A stretch of DNA of 64,000 nucleotides from Oceanobacillus piezotolerans (GCF_003665065.1 NZ_RCHR01000009.1:23676-87675), one strand, 5' to 3'. Shown: positions 8,397-17,549, counted from the first letter of the stretch. Translations and numbers: made by a program. Notes: a model not told the origin generated them from the letters alone.

Positions 8397-8575
8397 GGGT
8401 TCGTTAAGGGAGTCTCTATTTAGGTATAGCAGTACTTTTTGCAATTAGTTAGGATGAAGTTAATGAACGTGGGATATGTTTTTATTTAATACGACATTTC
8501 CTGGGAAATAGTAGAGAATTGATTGGTGGATTCGACAGAGATTCATGGTGTTTTTGTGCAAGAGAAAATGAAATT

Positions 8576-8630
8576 AAAAAAAGGACCAAAGGGCAGGCCC
8601 ACGGTTCATTAGCCAATGGGCCTTACCCTT
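8576..8630 (-). terminator. Terminator of the minus-strand lipoprotein gene
   Basis: Arms around AAGGGCAGGCCCA (8589-8601) and TGGGCCTTACCCTT (8617-8630) pair with a small internal bulge. The T run on the minus strand is at 8576-8582. Confidence 0.75.
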
Positions 8631-8668
8631 CGTCCATTACTGTATTCCACATAAACCTCAATAAAACC

Positions 8669-9838
8669 TTATTGATTACTCAAAATGCTCATATGGGAAG
8701 TGTCCTCTTCATCCTCTTCACCCTCTGTTGAGTAGCCATAGGCAATCGTATTTCCGTCTAAACTAATAGTTGCCTGATCAAGTTCCTGGTTTTCTCCGAG
8801 TTCGATGGTATGGACGGTTTCTAGTTCTTCCGTCTCAAAGTCAAACAGCTTCACTTCATTTTCCTCGATGAGTGCAACATTCCCATCTGTCAGCGTATAG
8901 ACTTTCTCTCCTACACCAAGTTCGATTGATTCTTTCGTTTCCAAATCAAGAGCATGGTATGTAATATGCAGACCTTCCGCAGTGGGATCATTAATTCCAT
9001 ATACGAGATACTTTTCATCAGAGGTCAGCATTGTCGTCATGTAATGGTTCATAAAAAGATTGTCTGATTCAAACAGTTTTTCTGTTTCTCCAGTTGCAAT
9101 ATCATATGAGTAAAGCCCTTCATTCAATACAGCCGCATATACTACTGATGCATCTTTATTAAGGAAATAATTTGGGTAGTTCGGTAATTCTTCCCCAGCT
9201 TGCGCCTTTATATCTTTGATAAAGTTTAAATCGATGAATTCATTGTTGTCCACTTTCCAAATATATGTATCCACATCTTCACGATCTATATTGGTAACGG
9301 TGTGAATGTACGTTCTTGGGTCTTGAATATAGGTACCAAAATTAGGAAGCAATATATCGTCACGGTCATTTTTGGCCACGAATTCTTCTGTTTCACCCGT
9401 ACTCGGGTCATATTCGATGATGGAATACCTCTCTGTTTCGGGTGCATCCCAGTCGGTATGTGACGTGATAATATGACCTGGACCAGTCAAATAGGAAAAC
9501 TGACCATAAACCTCGATGTCCAGTTCCTTCACTTCTCCATCAACCCATACATTCCGTCTTAAGGCATCACCAAAACCACCATCATTTTCTCCCCAAAGCA
9601 ATGTGTCTCCATCTTCATCGAGAGAAAAGTTCATGACTGTCACTGGTCCTTCTAAATCAAAGGATTCCACCTCTTCATATCCCGCAGCTTCATCAACTTC
9701 CGTTTTCTCCTTCTGCCCTGACTCCTCGGCAGATGCATCCTCACTAACCTCATTCGGATCCTCATTGCCACATGCGGCAAGTCCGATTACTAGTAAAAAT
9801 AAAATACCCACAAAATAAAATTTAACTTTCCTCAACAT
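8669..9838 (-). CDS. Lipoprotein with beta-propeller-like repeats
   Basis: An exported lipoprotein of 389 aa. I start it at the ATG at 9838 rather than the one at 9853, because AAAGGGGATGA lies between the two at correct spacing. The lipobox is IGLAAC (Cys23), followed by an acidic linker (about residues 25-55). The rest shows repeated units of the kind YDIATGETEKLF, LDLETKESIELG, FDFETEELETVH and SLDGNTIAYGYS, typical of TolB/WD40-like propellers. It ends with an acidic EGEEDEED stretch. I do not know the ligand or partner. Confidence 0.75.
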   Translation of the reverse strand: MLRKVKFYFVGILFLLVIGLAACGNEDPNEVSEDASAEESGQKEKTEVDEAAGYEEVESFDLEGPVTVMNFSLDEDGDTLLWGENDGGFGDALRRNVWVDGEVKELDIEVYGQFSYLTGPGHIITSHTDWDAPETERYSIIEYDPSTGETEEFVAKNDRDDILLPNFGTYIQDPRTYIHTVTNIDREDVDTYIWKVDNNEFIDLNFIKDIKAQAGEELPNYPNYFLNKDASVVYAAVLNEGLYSYDIATGETEKLFESDNLFMNHYMTTMLTSDEKYLVYGINDPTAEGLHITYHALDLETKESIELGVGEKVYTLTDGNVALIEENEVKLFDFETEELETVHTIELGENQELDQATISLDGNTIAYGYSTEGEEDEEDTSHMSILSNQ

Positions 9839-10048
9839 TTCATCCCCTTTCATAAACTCTGATGCTATCTATACATACGGATAAATGATGAAAAGGTTTC
9901 ATTGGGAAGCATAGGGACGGTTCTTTTTGCTTCCTTAAAGCTATAGCAGATAATATCTGGGATGAAGTTTCTGTGTATTAATAAAAAGGGAATATAAGAC
10001 AAGGTTGAAATGAATCTCTAATAGATTCTTGGCTTAGCCCCAGACAAA

Positions 10049-10086
10049 TAAAGCGAGTAATATTCTACTAAATATTACTCGCTTTA
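10049..10086. terminator. Long perfect hairpin, orphan terminator-like
   Basis: A 16-bp perfect stem, TAAAGCGAGTAATATT with AATATTACTCGCTTTA, loop CTACTA. It has the same 6-base loop design as the repeated terminators but different arms. No gene obviously ends here; it may insulate the sorbitol promoter. Apart from this, 9839-10367 holds nothing I recognise. Confidence 0.55.
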
Positions 10087-10367
10087 TTGACATATCTACA
10101 ATTTACCAATTAGGAAGAGTCCTTTTTCTTCTCTGCTATCCCCATATATTACCTTTTCCTAATTCCTCTACACTCCCTTCAGTTCACCATTCAAAAAAAT
10201 CCTACTCCCACTCATTTCAGATAGTAGCATAAAAAATCATACAATTTTTTTCATATCATAAATAGAGAACTTCTAACTCCAGAAATGAAACTCTCCCGCC
10301 TCCACACATATTTACTTTAGTCGATCTCCTATCTTTCTGTTTAATTTTATATTCTAAATTTTTAATG

Positions 10368-10396
10368 TTGACAAACTTCGACAGAGAGAATACAAT
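10368..10396 (+). promoter_or_regulatory. Sorbitol operon promoter
   Basis: TTGACA (10368-10373), a 17-base spacer and TACAAT (10391-10396). It is the strongest sigma-A promoter in the left half of the window. Confidence 0.85.
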
Positions 10397-10409
10397 GAAA
10401 GCAATTACA
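10396..10409 (+). promoter_or_regulatory. cre-like site at the sorbitol operon start point
   Basis: TGAAAGCAATTACA matches the cre consensus except for A instead of G at the central CG. It overlaps the end of the -10 and the +1 region, a repressing position. Confidence 0.5.
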
Positions 10410-10430
10410 TATGCACTATTGATAATGTTC

Positions 10431-10444
10431 TGCACATTTGTGCA
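10431..10444 (+). promoter_or_regulatory. Candidate operator of the SorC-type regulator
   Basis: Palindrome TGCACATTTGTGCA, with a further TGCAC half-site at 10412-10416, between the promoter and the regulator start. Assignment to this regulator is inference from position. Confidence 0.5.
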
Positions 10445-10460
10445 ATCTTAGGAGAGGGGG

Positions 10461-11423
10461 TTGTATTTGAACTGGGAAGAGGAAAGATTATTATATCGAA
10501 TTGCAAAGCTTTATTATGATGAGAATTACACGCAAGGGGAGATTTCGAAAGAGCTGGGTATCTATCGAACTACAATTAGCAGAATGTTAAAGAAAGCTAG
10601 AGATAAGGGCGTTGTAAAGATACAAGTTCAAAGTAACTCAAAGGAACTTTTTGATTTAGAAGATAAGGTTAAAAGACATTTTGGACTAAAAGAAGTAATT
10701 ATTGTTCCTTCTTTTATAGAAGAAAATAATCAGGCTGTCTTAAAGAGTATAGGAAAAGCCTGTAGCGAGTTATTTAATCGTATCATTCTAGATGAAGATA
10801 TAATCGGAGTCGCGTGGGGCACGACATTAGGGAAAACAGTACATGAACTTCATGATTTAAACCCCAAGAAGGTAGAATGCGTACCATTAGTTGGTGGTCC
10901 TGGTGGAATGAGTACAGATTTTCACGTAAACGCTATCGCATTAAGAATGGCAAATGCCTTTCAAGGGAAATCGCATTTCATTAATGCTGCTGCTGTTTAC
11001 AAGTCTAAGGAAACGACACAAGAAATTCTCGACTCAAGTTTTATGAGAGAAATTGTTGAGCTTTGGGAGAGAACAACTGTAGCAATTGTAGGTATAGGTG
11101 CACAGATTAGTTCTTCAAACATGGTTTGGTCTGGGTTTCTTGGAGATGCTGAACAGGACGAACTAAAAGAGCATCATGGTATTGGTGATATTTGTTCTCG
11201 TTTTTATACGAAGGATGGTGAAGCTATTCATTCTTCCCTTGATGAAAGAACGATTGCCATTAAACTAGAGGCTTTAAGAGATTTGCGTTATTCCATAGGT
11301 ATTGCCTATTCAAAGGATAAGGTTGAGTCTATTATCGGTGCAATGAAGGGTAAATTTATTAACACACTAGTAACCAGTGAAGAGACGGCAATTGAAATTA
11401 GTAGAATGATAGAAAGTCAATAA
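10461..11423 (+). CDS. SorC/DeoR-type sugar-binding transcriptional regulator
   Basis: First gene of the sorbitol operon, 320 aa. The N-terminal helix-turn-helix is YTQGEISKELGIYRTTISRMLKKA (about residues 24-47). The C-terminal sugar-phosphate-binding domain has GVAWGTTLGKTV and PLVGGPGG (about 116-150) and GIGAQ. The start is TTG at 10461 or 10467, both served by AGGAGAGGGGG; 10467 gives the family-typical MNWEEERLL. It probably senses sorbitol-6-P and controls gutM through the HAD gene. Confidence 0.88.
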   Translation: MYLNWEEERLLYRIAKLYYDENYTQGEISKELGIYRTTISRMLKKARDKGVVKIQVQSNSKELFDLEDKVKRHFGLKEVIIVPSFIEENNQAVLKSIGKACSELFNRIILDEDIIGVAWGTTLGKTVHELHDLNPKKVECVPLVGGPGGMSTDFHVNAIALRMANAFQGKSHFINAAAVYKSKETTQEILDSSFMREIVELWERTTVAIVGIGAQISSSNMVWSGFLGDAEQDELKEHHGIGDICSRFYTKDGEAIHSSLDERTIAIKLEALRDLRYSIGIAYSKDKVESIIGAMKGKFINTLVTSEETAIEISRMIESQ

Positions 11424-11446
11424 TCAATAATGGAGGAATATCGGTT

Positions 11447-11878
11447 ATGGAAATTTTAATAATCATGGTTGGTATAATGGCTGCTTGGATACTTCAAACG
11501 ATACTAGGAACTGGCCAAATCAAGAACTTCAATCAACATTATAATGATCTAAGAAAAGTAGGTCGGGTATCAATTGGTAGATCAAAAGGGATATTCCGAA
11601 CCGGTGTTGTTCTTTTAATGGGGATTGATAAAAGACGTAGAATTCATACGGCGAGAAAAATGCAAGGGCTTACCATTTTCGCTAAGTTTAGAGACTTCAA
11701 ACTATTAGAAGGACAAGATTTGTTAAATATAGATTCAGAGATTTATAACAAAATGGACCGTTTTACTAAAAAAGCATTTGACGATGCTGTTGAAGTTTAT
11801 AAGACAGTTGCGAAAGGTGAAGAAATTCCTCAACAAAAAAGTCCTTTTGGGAAATTAATTTCAAGCTTTAGTAAATAA
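11447..11878 (+). CDS. gutM: Glucitol operon activator family protein GutM
   Basis: A 143-aa member of the GutM/SrlM family. It has a single hydrophobic N-terminal segment (residues 2-20) and then the conserved region GRVSIGRSKGIFRTGVVLLMGID. In enteric bacteria GutM activates the sorbitol operon. Here it keeps the standard place between regulator and srlA. RBS GGAGGA precedes ATG. The membrane segment makes a signalling role at the transporter possible (inference). Confidence 0.88.
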   Translation: MEILIIMVGIMAAWILQTILGTGQIKNFNQHYNDLRKVGRVSIGRSKGIFRTGVVLLMGIDKRRRIHTARKMQGLTIFAKFRDFKLLEGQDLLNIDSEIYNKMDRFTKKAFDDAVEVYKTVAKGEEIPQQKSPFGKLISSFSK

Positions 11879-11899
11879 ACATAAATAGGAGGGAAACAC

Positions 11900-12460
11900 A
11901 TGGATTTCTTAGTTAGTATGGCGGAAGGATTTATTGGATTATTTGAACGCGGTGCAGAAACATTTGTAGGTTTTGTTACAGGTATTATTCCCTTAATTAT
12001 TGTTCTGATGGTTGCAATGAATGCAATCGTTCGGTTAGTAGGGGAAGACAAAGTAAATAAATTAGCAATGGCTTCATCTAAAAATATCTTTTTACGATAT
12101 CTAGTATTACCATTTGTAGGGACATTCTTCCTGCTAAATCCGATGACACTGTCCTTAGGACGTTTTTTACCAGAAAAATACAAACCTGGATATTACGCAG
12201 CATCAAGTTATTCTTGTCACTCGATGAATGGTTTATTCCCGCACGTTAATCCTGGTGAATTATTCGTATTTCTAGGGGTTGCTGCTGGGATTACTCAATT
12301 AGGTCTTTCAACTGGTGATTTAGCATTACGTTACCTATTGGTTGGTATCGTAACCAACATGTTAAGAGGATGGGTTACAGATCTCTGTGTAACCTACATG
12401 GAGAAAAAGCAAGGTGTCAAATTGGCTACTAAGTTAGATACAGGAAAGGGTGTAGCATAA
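11900..12460 (+). CDS. srlA: PTS glucitol/sorbitol permease, EIIC subunit
   Basis: Membrane subunit of the sorbitol PTS, 186 aa with about four hydrophobic segments. Family segments [40 protein letters not shown] and [20 protein letters not shown] are characteristic. An AGGAGGG site precedes the ATG. It ends one base before srlE, so translation is coupled. It works with SrlE (IIB/IIC2) and SrlB (IIA). Confidence 0.93.
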   Translation: MDFLVSMAEGFIGLFERGAETFVGFVTGIIPLIIVLMVAMNAIVRLVGEDKVNKLAMASSKNIFLRYLVLPFVGTFFLLNPMTLSLGRFLPEKYKPGYYAASSYSCHSMNGLFPHVNPGELFVFLGVAAGITQLGLSTGDLALRYLLVGIVTNMLRGWVTDLCVTYMEKKQGVKLATKLDTGKGVA

Positions 12461-12461
12461 A

Positions 12462-13484
12462 ATGGCTGAGTATAAATCATTAAAAGTTAAAGCTGGTCCT
12501 GGGGGATTCGGTGGACCATTAACCATTGAAGTGAATGAGAAAAAGAATAAAATCGTAAATATTACTGGTGGAACCATTTCACCTGTTGCTGAAAAGTTTG
12601 CAGAATTAAGTGGAGCTGAGCTAGTGGATGGCTTCAAAACAAGTGTACCAGAAGATGAAATGGCTGCAGTAGTTATTGACTGTGGTGGTACATTACGCGC
12701 AGGTTTATATCCGAAAAAACGTATCCCAACTATGAATATCATGGCTACAGGAAAAAGTGGTCCAATGAGAGACTTCATTACAGAAGATATTTACGTATCA
12801 GCTGTAAAACCTGAAAATATTACAGTAGCAGAGAAAAGTGAAGTAGAAGCAGAAGCAGCATCTGCGGCAGAAAAAATCGAAGAAACTCCAAAAACAAACA
12901 ATGAAAAATCAAACACATATGATAGCTCGAAGAAAATTAGTGAACAACGCAATGGAGGATTAATTGCTAAAGTTGGTCAAGTAATGGGTGGCTTTATGTC
13001 CATTCTTTATCAAGCTGGTCGAGATGCAATAGATACAGTAATAAAAACAATATTACCATTTATGGCTTTCGTGGCTATGCTAATTGGCGTAATCCTTGAA
13101 TCTGGTATTGGTGATCTAGTTGCAAACGTGTTAACTCCACTAGGTGGAAGTATATGGGGACTGCTGCTCTTATCAGCAATCGTATCATTCCCACTTTTCT
13201 CGCCATTCTTAGGTCCTGGGGCAGTTATAGCACAAGTTATTGGAACATTGATCGGGGTTGAAATTGGACGAGGTAATATTCCTCCGCAATTCGCGTTACC
13301 AGCATTATTTGCAATTAACTCTCAAGCTGCAGCTGACTTTGTGCCTGTTGGACTTGGTTTGGCAGAAGCGAAACCTGAAACTGTAGAAGTAGGTGTTCCA
13401 GCTGTCCTTTATGGCCGGTTCTTAACAGGTGCGCCAACCGTATTTATTGCTTGGTTAGCAAGCTTTGGTATGTATCAATCTTAA
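12462..13484 (+). CDS. srlE: PTS glucitol/sorbitol EIIB with second membrane domain
   Basis: A 340-aa protein. N-terminal EIIB (residues 1 to ~120) contains [11 protein letters not shown] and the phosphocysteine in VIDCGGTLR (Cys74). A linker rich in Glu, Ala and Lys follows (about 118-160), then a membrane domain of about four segments ([17 protein letters not shown] through [16 protein letters not shown]). It transfers phosphate from SrlB to incoming sorbitol, giving sorbitol-6-P. Domain order is normal for the family. Confidence 0.92.
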   Translation: MAEYKSLKVKAGPGGFGGPLTIEVNEKKNKIVNITGGTISPVAEKFAELSGAELVDGFKTSVPEDEMAAVVIDCGGTLRAGLYPKKRIPTMNIMATGKSGPMRDFITEDIYVSAVKPENITVAEKSEVEAEAASAAEKIEETPKTNNEKSNTYDSSKKISEQRNGGLIAKVGQVMGGFMSILYQAGRDAIDTVIKTILPFMAFVAMLIGVILESGIGDLVANVLTPLGGSIWGLLLLSAIVSFPLFSPFLGPGAVIAQVIGTLIGVEIGRGNIPPQFALPALFAINSQAAADFVPVGLGLAEAKPETVEVGVPAVLYGRFLTGAPTVFIAWLASFGMYQS

Positions 13485-13503
13485 TCTAAAGGAGCGAAGG
13501 AAA

Positions 13504-13869
13504 ATGGCAGAAACAATTTATACAACGGTTGTAACAAAATTAGGTGAATCAGTAAACGAATTTTTAGAACAAGGTATGTTAATTACATTTAAAGATAATG
13601 CACCAGCAGAACTAGCAGAATTTTGTATTCTACATTCAGAAAATAATTTACACAAAGAAATTCAATCGGGAGATGTATTAACCATTGGAGAAGCAACGTA
13701 CAAAATCACTGCTGTTGGCGACGCGGTAAACAAAAATCTATCATCTCTAGGACATATAACCTTACGTTTTGACGGAGCTGATGTGGCGGACCTTCCAGGA
13801 ACGTTATCACTGGAAAATAAAGAAATTAAGCAAATCAATGTTGGAGATGTTATCAAAATTGAGAGATAA
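13504..13869 (+). CDS. srlB: PTS glucitol/sorbitol EIIA subunit
   Basis: Cytoplasmic EIIA of 121 aa that takes phosphate from HPr. The likely phosphohistidine is His44 in EFCILHSEN. I start it at ATG 13504 after AAAGGAGCGAAGG. An in-frame upstream start at 13465 overlaps srlE and would add 13 unconserved residues. It is followed at once by a short hairpin (13871). Confidence 0.92.
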   Translation: MAETIYTTVVTKLGESVNEFLEQGMLITFKDNAPAELAEFCILHSENNLHKEIQSGDVLTIGEATYKITAVGDAVNKNLSSLGHITLRFDGADVADLPGTLSLENKEIKQINVGDVIKIER

Positions 13870-13870
13870 G

Positions 13871-13896
13871 GAAGTCGTGAATCACGACTTCTTTAT
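13871..13896 (+). terminator. Weak internal terminator after srlB
   Basis: A 9-bp stem, GAAGTCGTG with CACGACTTC, three-base loop, then TTTAT. It lies inside the operon and may lower expression of the downstream dehydrogenase and aldolase relative to the transporter. Confidence 0.6.
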
Positions 13897-13957
13897 AAAA
13901 ATTCAATCATGCATGTTAATTGAACTGCAAATAAATTAAAAGATTGGGGTAATAACA

Positions 13958-14758
13958 TTGAGTAAATCATGGACGGATTTAGAAGGTAAAGTAGTAATCG
14001 TAACCGGAGGAGATTCTGGAATTGGCAGTCATATTACCGAAACACTTCAACAAAATGGTGCTAATGTAGTAGTTGCCGATTTAAACGTTGGAACAGAAGA
14101 GAAAGCAGCGAATCTATATACTGTACAAACTGATGTAACCAATAAAGCAAGTGTTGAAAACATGGTTCGCCTAACTGTAGAAAAGTATGGCCACGTTGAT
14201 GCACTCGTTAATAATGCTGGGGTGAACCTCCCCCGTCTTTTGGTTGATGTCAAAGGTGAAAAACCAGAATATGAAATTGATGAGAAGGCATTTGACTTTA
14301 TGGTAAATGTGAACCAAAAAGGGCCATTTTTATGTGCACAGGCTGTTACAAGACAATTTGTAAAACAAAATGGTGGTGTCATCGTCAATGTAACTTCGGA
14401 AGCTGGTATGGAAGGTTCTGCTGGACAAAGTGTTTACTCTGCAACAAAGGGCGCTTTAAATGGGTTTACAAGATCATGGGCGAAAGAGCTTGGCAAACAC
14501 AATATCCGCGTGGTAGGGGTTGCACCAGGAATTAACGAAAAAACTGGTTTAACAACTGACGCTTACAATGAGGCATTAGCTTACACAAGAAATGTTAAAG
14601 TAGAAGACTTAGAGAGCAATTATACTAGTTCCATACCTTTAGGTCGTGTTGGAAAGCTAGATGAAATTGCTGACTTAGTAACTTATTTAGTATCTGACCA
14701 CTCCACTTACATTACAGGAACAACCATAAACATTTCAGGTGGTAAATCAAGAGGTTAA
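13958..14758 (+). CDS. Sorbitol-6-phosphate 2-dehydrogenase (SDR family)
   Basis: Oxidises sorbitol-6-P to fructose-6-P with NAD(+). A 266-aa short-chain dehydrogenase: cofactor motif TGGDSGIG (16-23), NNAG (85-88) and catalytic Ser147, Tyr160, Lys164 (SVYSATK). The segment APGINEKTGLTTDAYNEALAY is like known sorbitol-6-P dehydrogenases. It begins at TTG 13958 with a poor ribosome binding site, so expression may be modest. It directly follows the srl PTS genes. Equivalent to srlD/gutD by context. Confidence 0.85.
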   Translation: MSKSWTDLEGKVVIVTGGDSGIGSHITETLQQNGANVVVADLNVGTEEKAANLYTVQTDVTNKASVENMVRLTVEKYGHVDALVNNAGVNLPRLLVDVKGEKPEYEIDEKAFDFMVNVNQKGPFLCAQAVTRQFVKQNGGVIVNVTSEAGMEGSAGQSVYSATKGALNGFTRSWAKELGKHNIRVVGVAPGINEKTGLTTDAYNEALAYTRNVKVEDLESNYTSSIPLGRVGKLDEIADLVTYLVSDHSTYITGTTINISGGKSRG

Positions 14759-14861
14759 TTTAAATATTCAATAAAGGTTCCCAAATGTTTCTTAATATGG
14801 CGACACTTGGATTCCGCTATTTATTTACTATTAAAACAACAGCCTGAAAGGTGGCAGCAAT

Positions 14862-15542
14862 ATGAAGCTATATATAGATTCAGCAAACATAGAAAGCATT
14901 AGCTGGTTAAATGAATATTACCCTATTGCTGGAGTAACAACGAACCCTTCCATACTAGTTAAAGAAGAAAAACCTTACTTAGAAGTGTTAAAAGAAATTC
15001 GCTCTATCATTGGAAATGATAAAGAATTATTTGTTCAAGCATTAGGCGATAAAGCGGAAGAAATTTTAGATGAAGCTCGATTTATAACAAATGAACTTTC
15101 TGGAAATTTGATTGTAAAAGTTCCTGTAACCGAAGAAGGAATTAAAGCTATTAAACTACTAACTGCAGAAAATATACCTTCCCTAGCAACTACAGTTTAT
15201 ACGGCGTTTCAAGCATTAATTGCAGCGAAGTCTGGTGCGAAATATGTTGCACCATATGTCAATCGCATTGATAATTTATCGGGAAATGGTGGCCTGGTTG
15301 TAAAAGAAATCTCGGAGCTTTTCACTGCGTATGGTTTATCATGTGAAATTTTAGCAGCTAGCTTCAAAAATCTACAACAAGTGCATGATGTTTGCCTAGC
15401 GGGCGCTGAAGCTGTTACTGTAGCTCCTGATATCATTGAAAGTATGGTTGCATTTCCATCAACTGCGTCAGATGTCGTAGATTTTAAAAGACAATGGGTA
15501 AACGCCTTCGGTGAGAATAGGACGAACTTAACTAACACCTGA
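14862..15542 (+). CDS. Fructose-6-phosphate aldolase / transaldolase-like protein
   Basis: A 226-aa class I aldolase. The Schiff-base lysine is Lys86 in LIVKVPVT. Tyr132 in APYVNRID occupies the place that is tyrosine in true fructose-6-P aldolases and phenylalanine in transaldolases. Other marks are GVTTNPSIL and the C-terminal GAEAVTVAPDI. It would split fructose-6-P into dihydroxyacetone and glyceraldehyde-3-P, or act as a small transaldolase. Its place after the sorbitol dehydrogenase suggests a way to process the fructose-6-P formed. RBS GAAAGGTGG. Confidence 0.82.
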   Translation: MKLYIDSANIESISWLNEYYPIAGVTTNPSILVKEEKPYLEVLKEIRSIIGNDKELFVQALGDKAEEILDEARFITNELSGNLIVKVPVTEEGIKAIKLLTAENIPSLATTVYTAFQALIAAKSGAKYVAPYVNRIDNLSGNGGLVVKEISELFTAYGLSCEILAASFKNLQQVHDVCLAGAEAVTVAPDIIESMVAFPSTASDVVDFKRQWVNAFGENRTNLTNT

Positions 15543-15570
15543 ATTGAGGTCTGAGGAGATAGAGGCTGAT

Positions 15571-15757
15571 AATCCTGATGAACAAGATATTGAACCTTGT
15601 AAATAACGTAATTAAAGCTGTATCATGTGAAGGGGAATGGGTTGGTATTTGTAGAGAAAGGGCTGGAGACTCAATCGCGATTCTTATCTTATTTGGCCTA
15701 CCTAAGTTTGATGAGTGTAGCAAGATTGCAAGATCTATCCTGACAGCCCGCACATAG
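15571..15757 (+). pseudogene. Decayed C-terminal fragment of PTS enzyme I (ptsI)
   Basis: The reading frame from ATG 15578 gives 59 residues ending at TAG 15757. EGEWVGICRERAGDSIAI and KIARSILTAR line up with the EI sequence around its catalytic cysteine (WVGMCGEMAGD...ATSILPAR). The cysteine survives, but the following glycine is arginine. Upstream, Asn-Pro of the expected YNPAIL sits in another frame, so an indel separates it. Only the PEP-binding end remains; it is surely not a working enzyme I. A ptsI copy was probably once part of this operon. Confidence 0.75.
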
Positions 15758-16006
15758 ATAACTGGTTTGCTTAAAGAAAAATTAACATCAATTAAGAGAA
15801 GCGTTTTCCATGGGTACTACTGATAAGGTATTGCAGTTTAAACAAAAAAACTGAAAAGAATCCATGAGAAAATAGCTTAGATCTCTGTTGAAACATAGGT
15901 ATTTGTTATATAAGGTTACTTAGTTTCACTTTCTCTTCTTCAGGGAATATTTTTTAAGGTGGGTAACTAAATAGAAATAATATAATTTTTATTGAAAGGA
16001 AAAAGA

Positions 16007-16657
16007 ATGATTAAAGCAGTGATATTTGACTTTGACGGTCTTATTTTAGATACGGAGACACCCTGGTATGAAGCATATAAAGAAGTGTTAAGGACAAATT
16101 ACAAATATGATTTGCTTCTTGAAGATTTCGTCAAATGTGTTGGTTCGAGTGATACAATATTGTTCAATTATCTAAAAGAACAACTAGAGAATGACGTTGA
16201 TTTAAATGATATTAGCTTAAAAGCGAAAGCCATTCATTCTGAGAAAATAAAGGAAATCAATGCACGAGATGGCGTAGAGGACTACTTAAAGGAAGCTACT
16301 GAACTAGGGCTTAAAATTGTATTGGCCTCAAGTTCTACCAAAGAGTGGGTAACAAGCCATTTAACAAAACTTAATTTTATCTCGTATTTCGACCATCTTA
16401 TTACTCAAGATGATGTAGAAAATGTAAAGCCATCCTCAGATTTATTCTTAAAAGCTATCGATGTTCTAAAAGTAGACCCAAGTGAAGCAATTGTATTTGA
16501 AGATTCGCTGAATGGATTAATTGCAGCTCAAAAGGCGGATTTGAGAACAATTATTGTACCAAACCAAGTAACGGAAAAACTTCCCTTTGAAAACTATCAC
16601 TTGAAAATTAACTCTATGAAGGATATGAGTTTACAAAAGCTTTTAGAAACACTTTAA
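16007..16657 (+). CDS. HAD-family hydrolase, beta-phosphoglucomutase/phosphatase-like
   Basis: A 216-aa cytoplasmic HAD enzyme. Motif I is FDFDGLILDTE (Asp8 nucleophile, Asp10), motif II is the serine of LASSST, motif III is the lysine of VKPSSDLF and motif IV is VFEDSLNG. The cap after motif I is of the helical C1 type. ATG 16007 is chosen because AAAGGA lies just upstream; a TTG at 15992 contains that site. It may be the last gene of the sorbitol operon and could dephosphorylate a sugar phosphate; substrate unknown. Confidence 0.85.
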   Translation: MIKAVIFDFDGLILDTETPWYEAYKEVLRTNYKYDLLLEDFVKCVGSSDTILFNYLKEQLENDVDLNDISLKAKAIHSEKIKEINARDGVEDYLKEATELGLKIVLASSSTKEWVTSHLTKLNFISYFDHLITQDDVENVKPSSDLFLKAIDVLKVDPSEAIVFEDSLNGLIAAQKADLRTIIVPNQVTEKLPFENYHLKINSMKDMSLQKLLETL

Positions 16658-16711
16658 TGTATTATTAAGTTAGTTAATTCATTGTTAGACAATGAATTAC
16701 ATAGATACTGT

Positions 16712-16749
16712 AACGACTAAAATACCATACAAACGGTATTTTAGTCGTT
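16712..16749. repeat. 15-bp perfect inverted repeat abutting the nagB promoter
   Basis: AACGACTAAAATACC and GGTATTTTAGTCGTT are separated by 8 bases. There is no T run on either strand, which argues against a simple terminator. The right arm ends inside the TTGACG -35 box of nagB, so it may be an operator. Confidence 0.6.
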
Positions 16750-16776
16750 GACGAGCATAACAAATAAATCTAAACT
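16748..16776 (+). promoter_or_regulatory. Probable nagB promoter
   Basis: TTGACG (16748-16753), 17 bases, TAAACT (16771-16776). I see no NagR-type operator here, unlike nagA and nagP. Confidence 0.55.
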
Positions 16777-16814
16777 ATTTGTTGTGGCGCATATTTATAC
16801 GAAGGAGAATAGTG

Positions 16815-17549
16815 ATGGAAATCATCAAAGTAAAAGATTACGATGCAATGAGCGAAAAAGCATGTGAATTTTTAGCAGAAAGAATCAATCGTCTTGAAAA
16901 TCCTGTATTAGGACTAGCAACAGGCTCTACTCCTGAAGGTCTATATAAACGATTGATAGAAAAGTATAATAATAAGGAAGTATCATTCAAACAAGTTAAA
17001 TCATTTAATTTAGACGAATATGTTGGTTTAGAGAAAGATGATCCAAACAGTTATTACTTTTTTATGAAAGACAAGCTATTTGATCATGTGGACATCTCCC
17101 TTGAAAATGTCCGCGTACCAAATGGGGTTGCACCTGATTTGAACCAAGAATGTGAAGCACACGACGAAGCAATCAAAGCTGCTGGTGGCATCGATGTTCA
17201 GCTGCTTGGAATCGGTGGAAATGGACATATTGGTTTTAATGAGCCTGGAACTCCATTTACAAGCAAAACTCAGGTTGTTGATTTAGAGGAATCGACTATT
17301 CAAGCGAACTCTCGATTCTTTAACTCCATTGAAGAGGTGCCAACTCAAGCCATTTCAATGGGAATTGACACCATTATGAGCAGTAAGGAAATCCTTTTAC
17401 TTGTTTCAGGTGAAAACAAAGCTGACGCACTAAATAAATTAATCAATGGCGAAGTAACAGAAGAGCTGCCAGCATCTGTGCTACAGAACCATCCAAATGT
17501 AACCATTATTGCGGATGAAGCAGCATTGTCTGTTGCGAGTGGAAAATAA
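16815..17549 (+). CDS. nagB: Glucosamine-6-phosphate deaminase
   Basis: Converts glucosamine-6-P to fructose-6-P and ammonia in the cytoplasm. A 244-aa protein with the family motifs LATGSTPEGLY (34-44), NLDEYVGL (catalytic Asp67), GGNGHIGFNEP (His138, Glu143) and TQAISMGI. ATG 16815 follows GAAGGAG; the in-frame TTG at 16779 is too early. It lies 16 kb from nagA, so the usual nagA-nagB pair is split. Its neighbours are the sorbitol genes, whose product is also fructose-6-P. Confidence 0.94.
   Translation: MEIIKVKDYDAMSEKACEFLAERINRLENPVLGLATGSTPEGLYKRLIEKYNNKEVSFKQVKSFNLDEYVGLEKDDPNSYYFFMKDKLFDHVDISLENVRVPNGVAPDLNQECEAHDEAIKAAGGIDVQLLGIGGNGHIGFNEPGTPFTSKTQVVDLEESTIQANSRFFNSIEEVPTQAISMGIDTIMSSKEILLLVSGENKADALNKLINGEVTEELPASVLQNHPNVTIIADEAALSVASGK

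Noticed and set aside
8519..8731. 70-codon plus-strand frame near the lipoprotein 3' end
   Set aside because: It overlaps the terminator and the end of the minus-strand gene, has no ribosome binding site and an odd composition rich in Cys and His.
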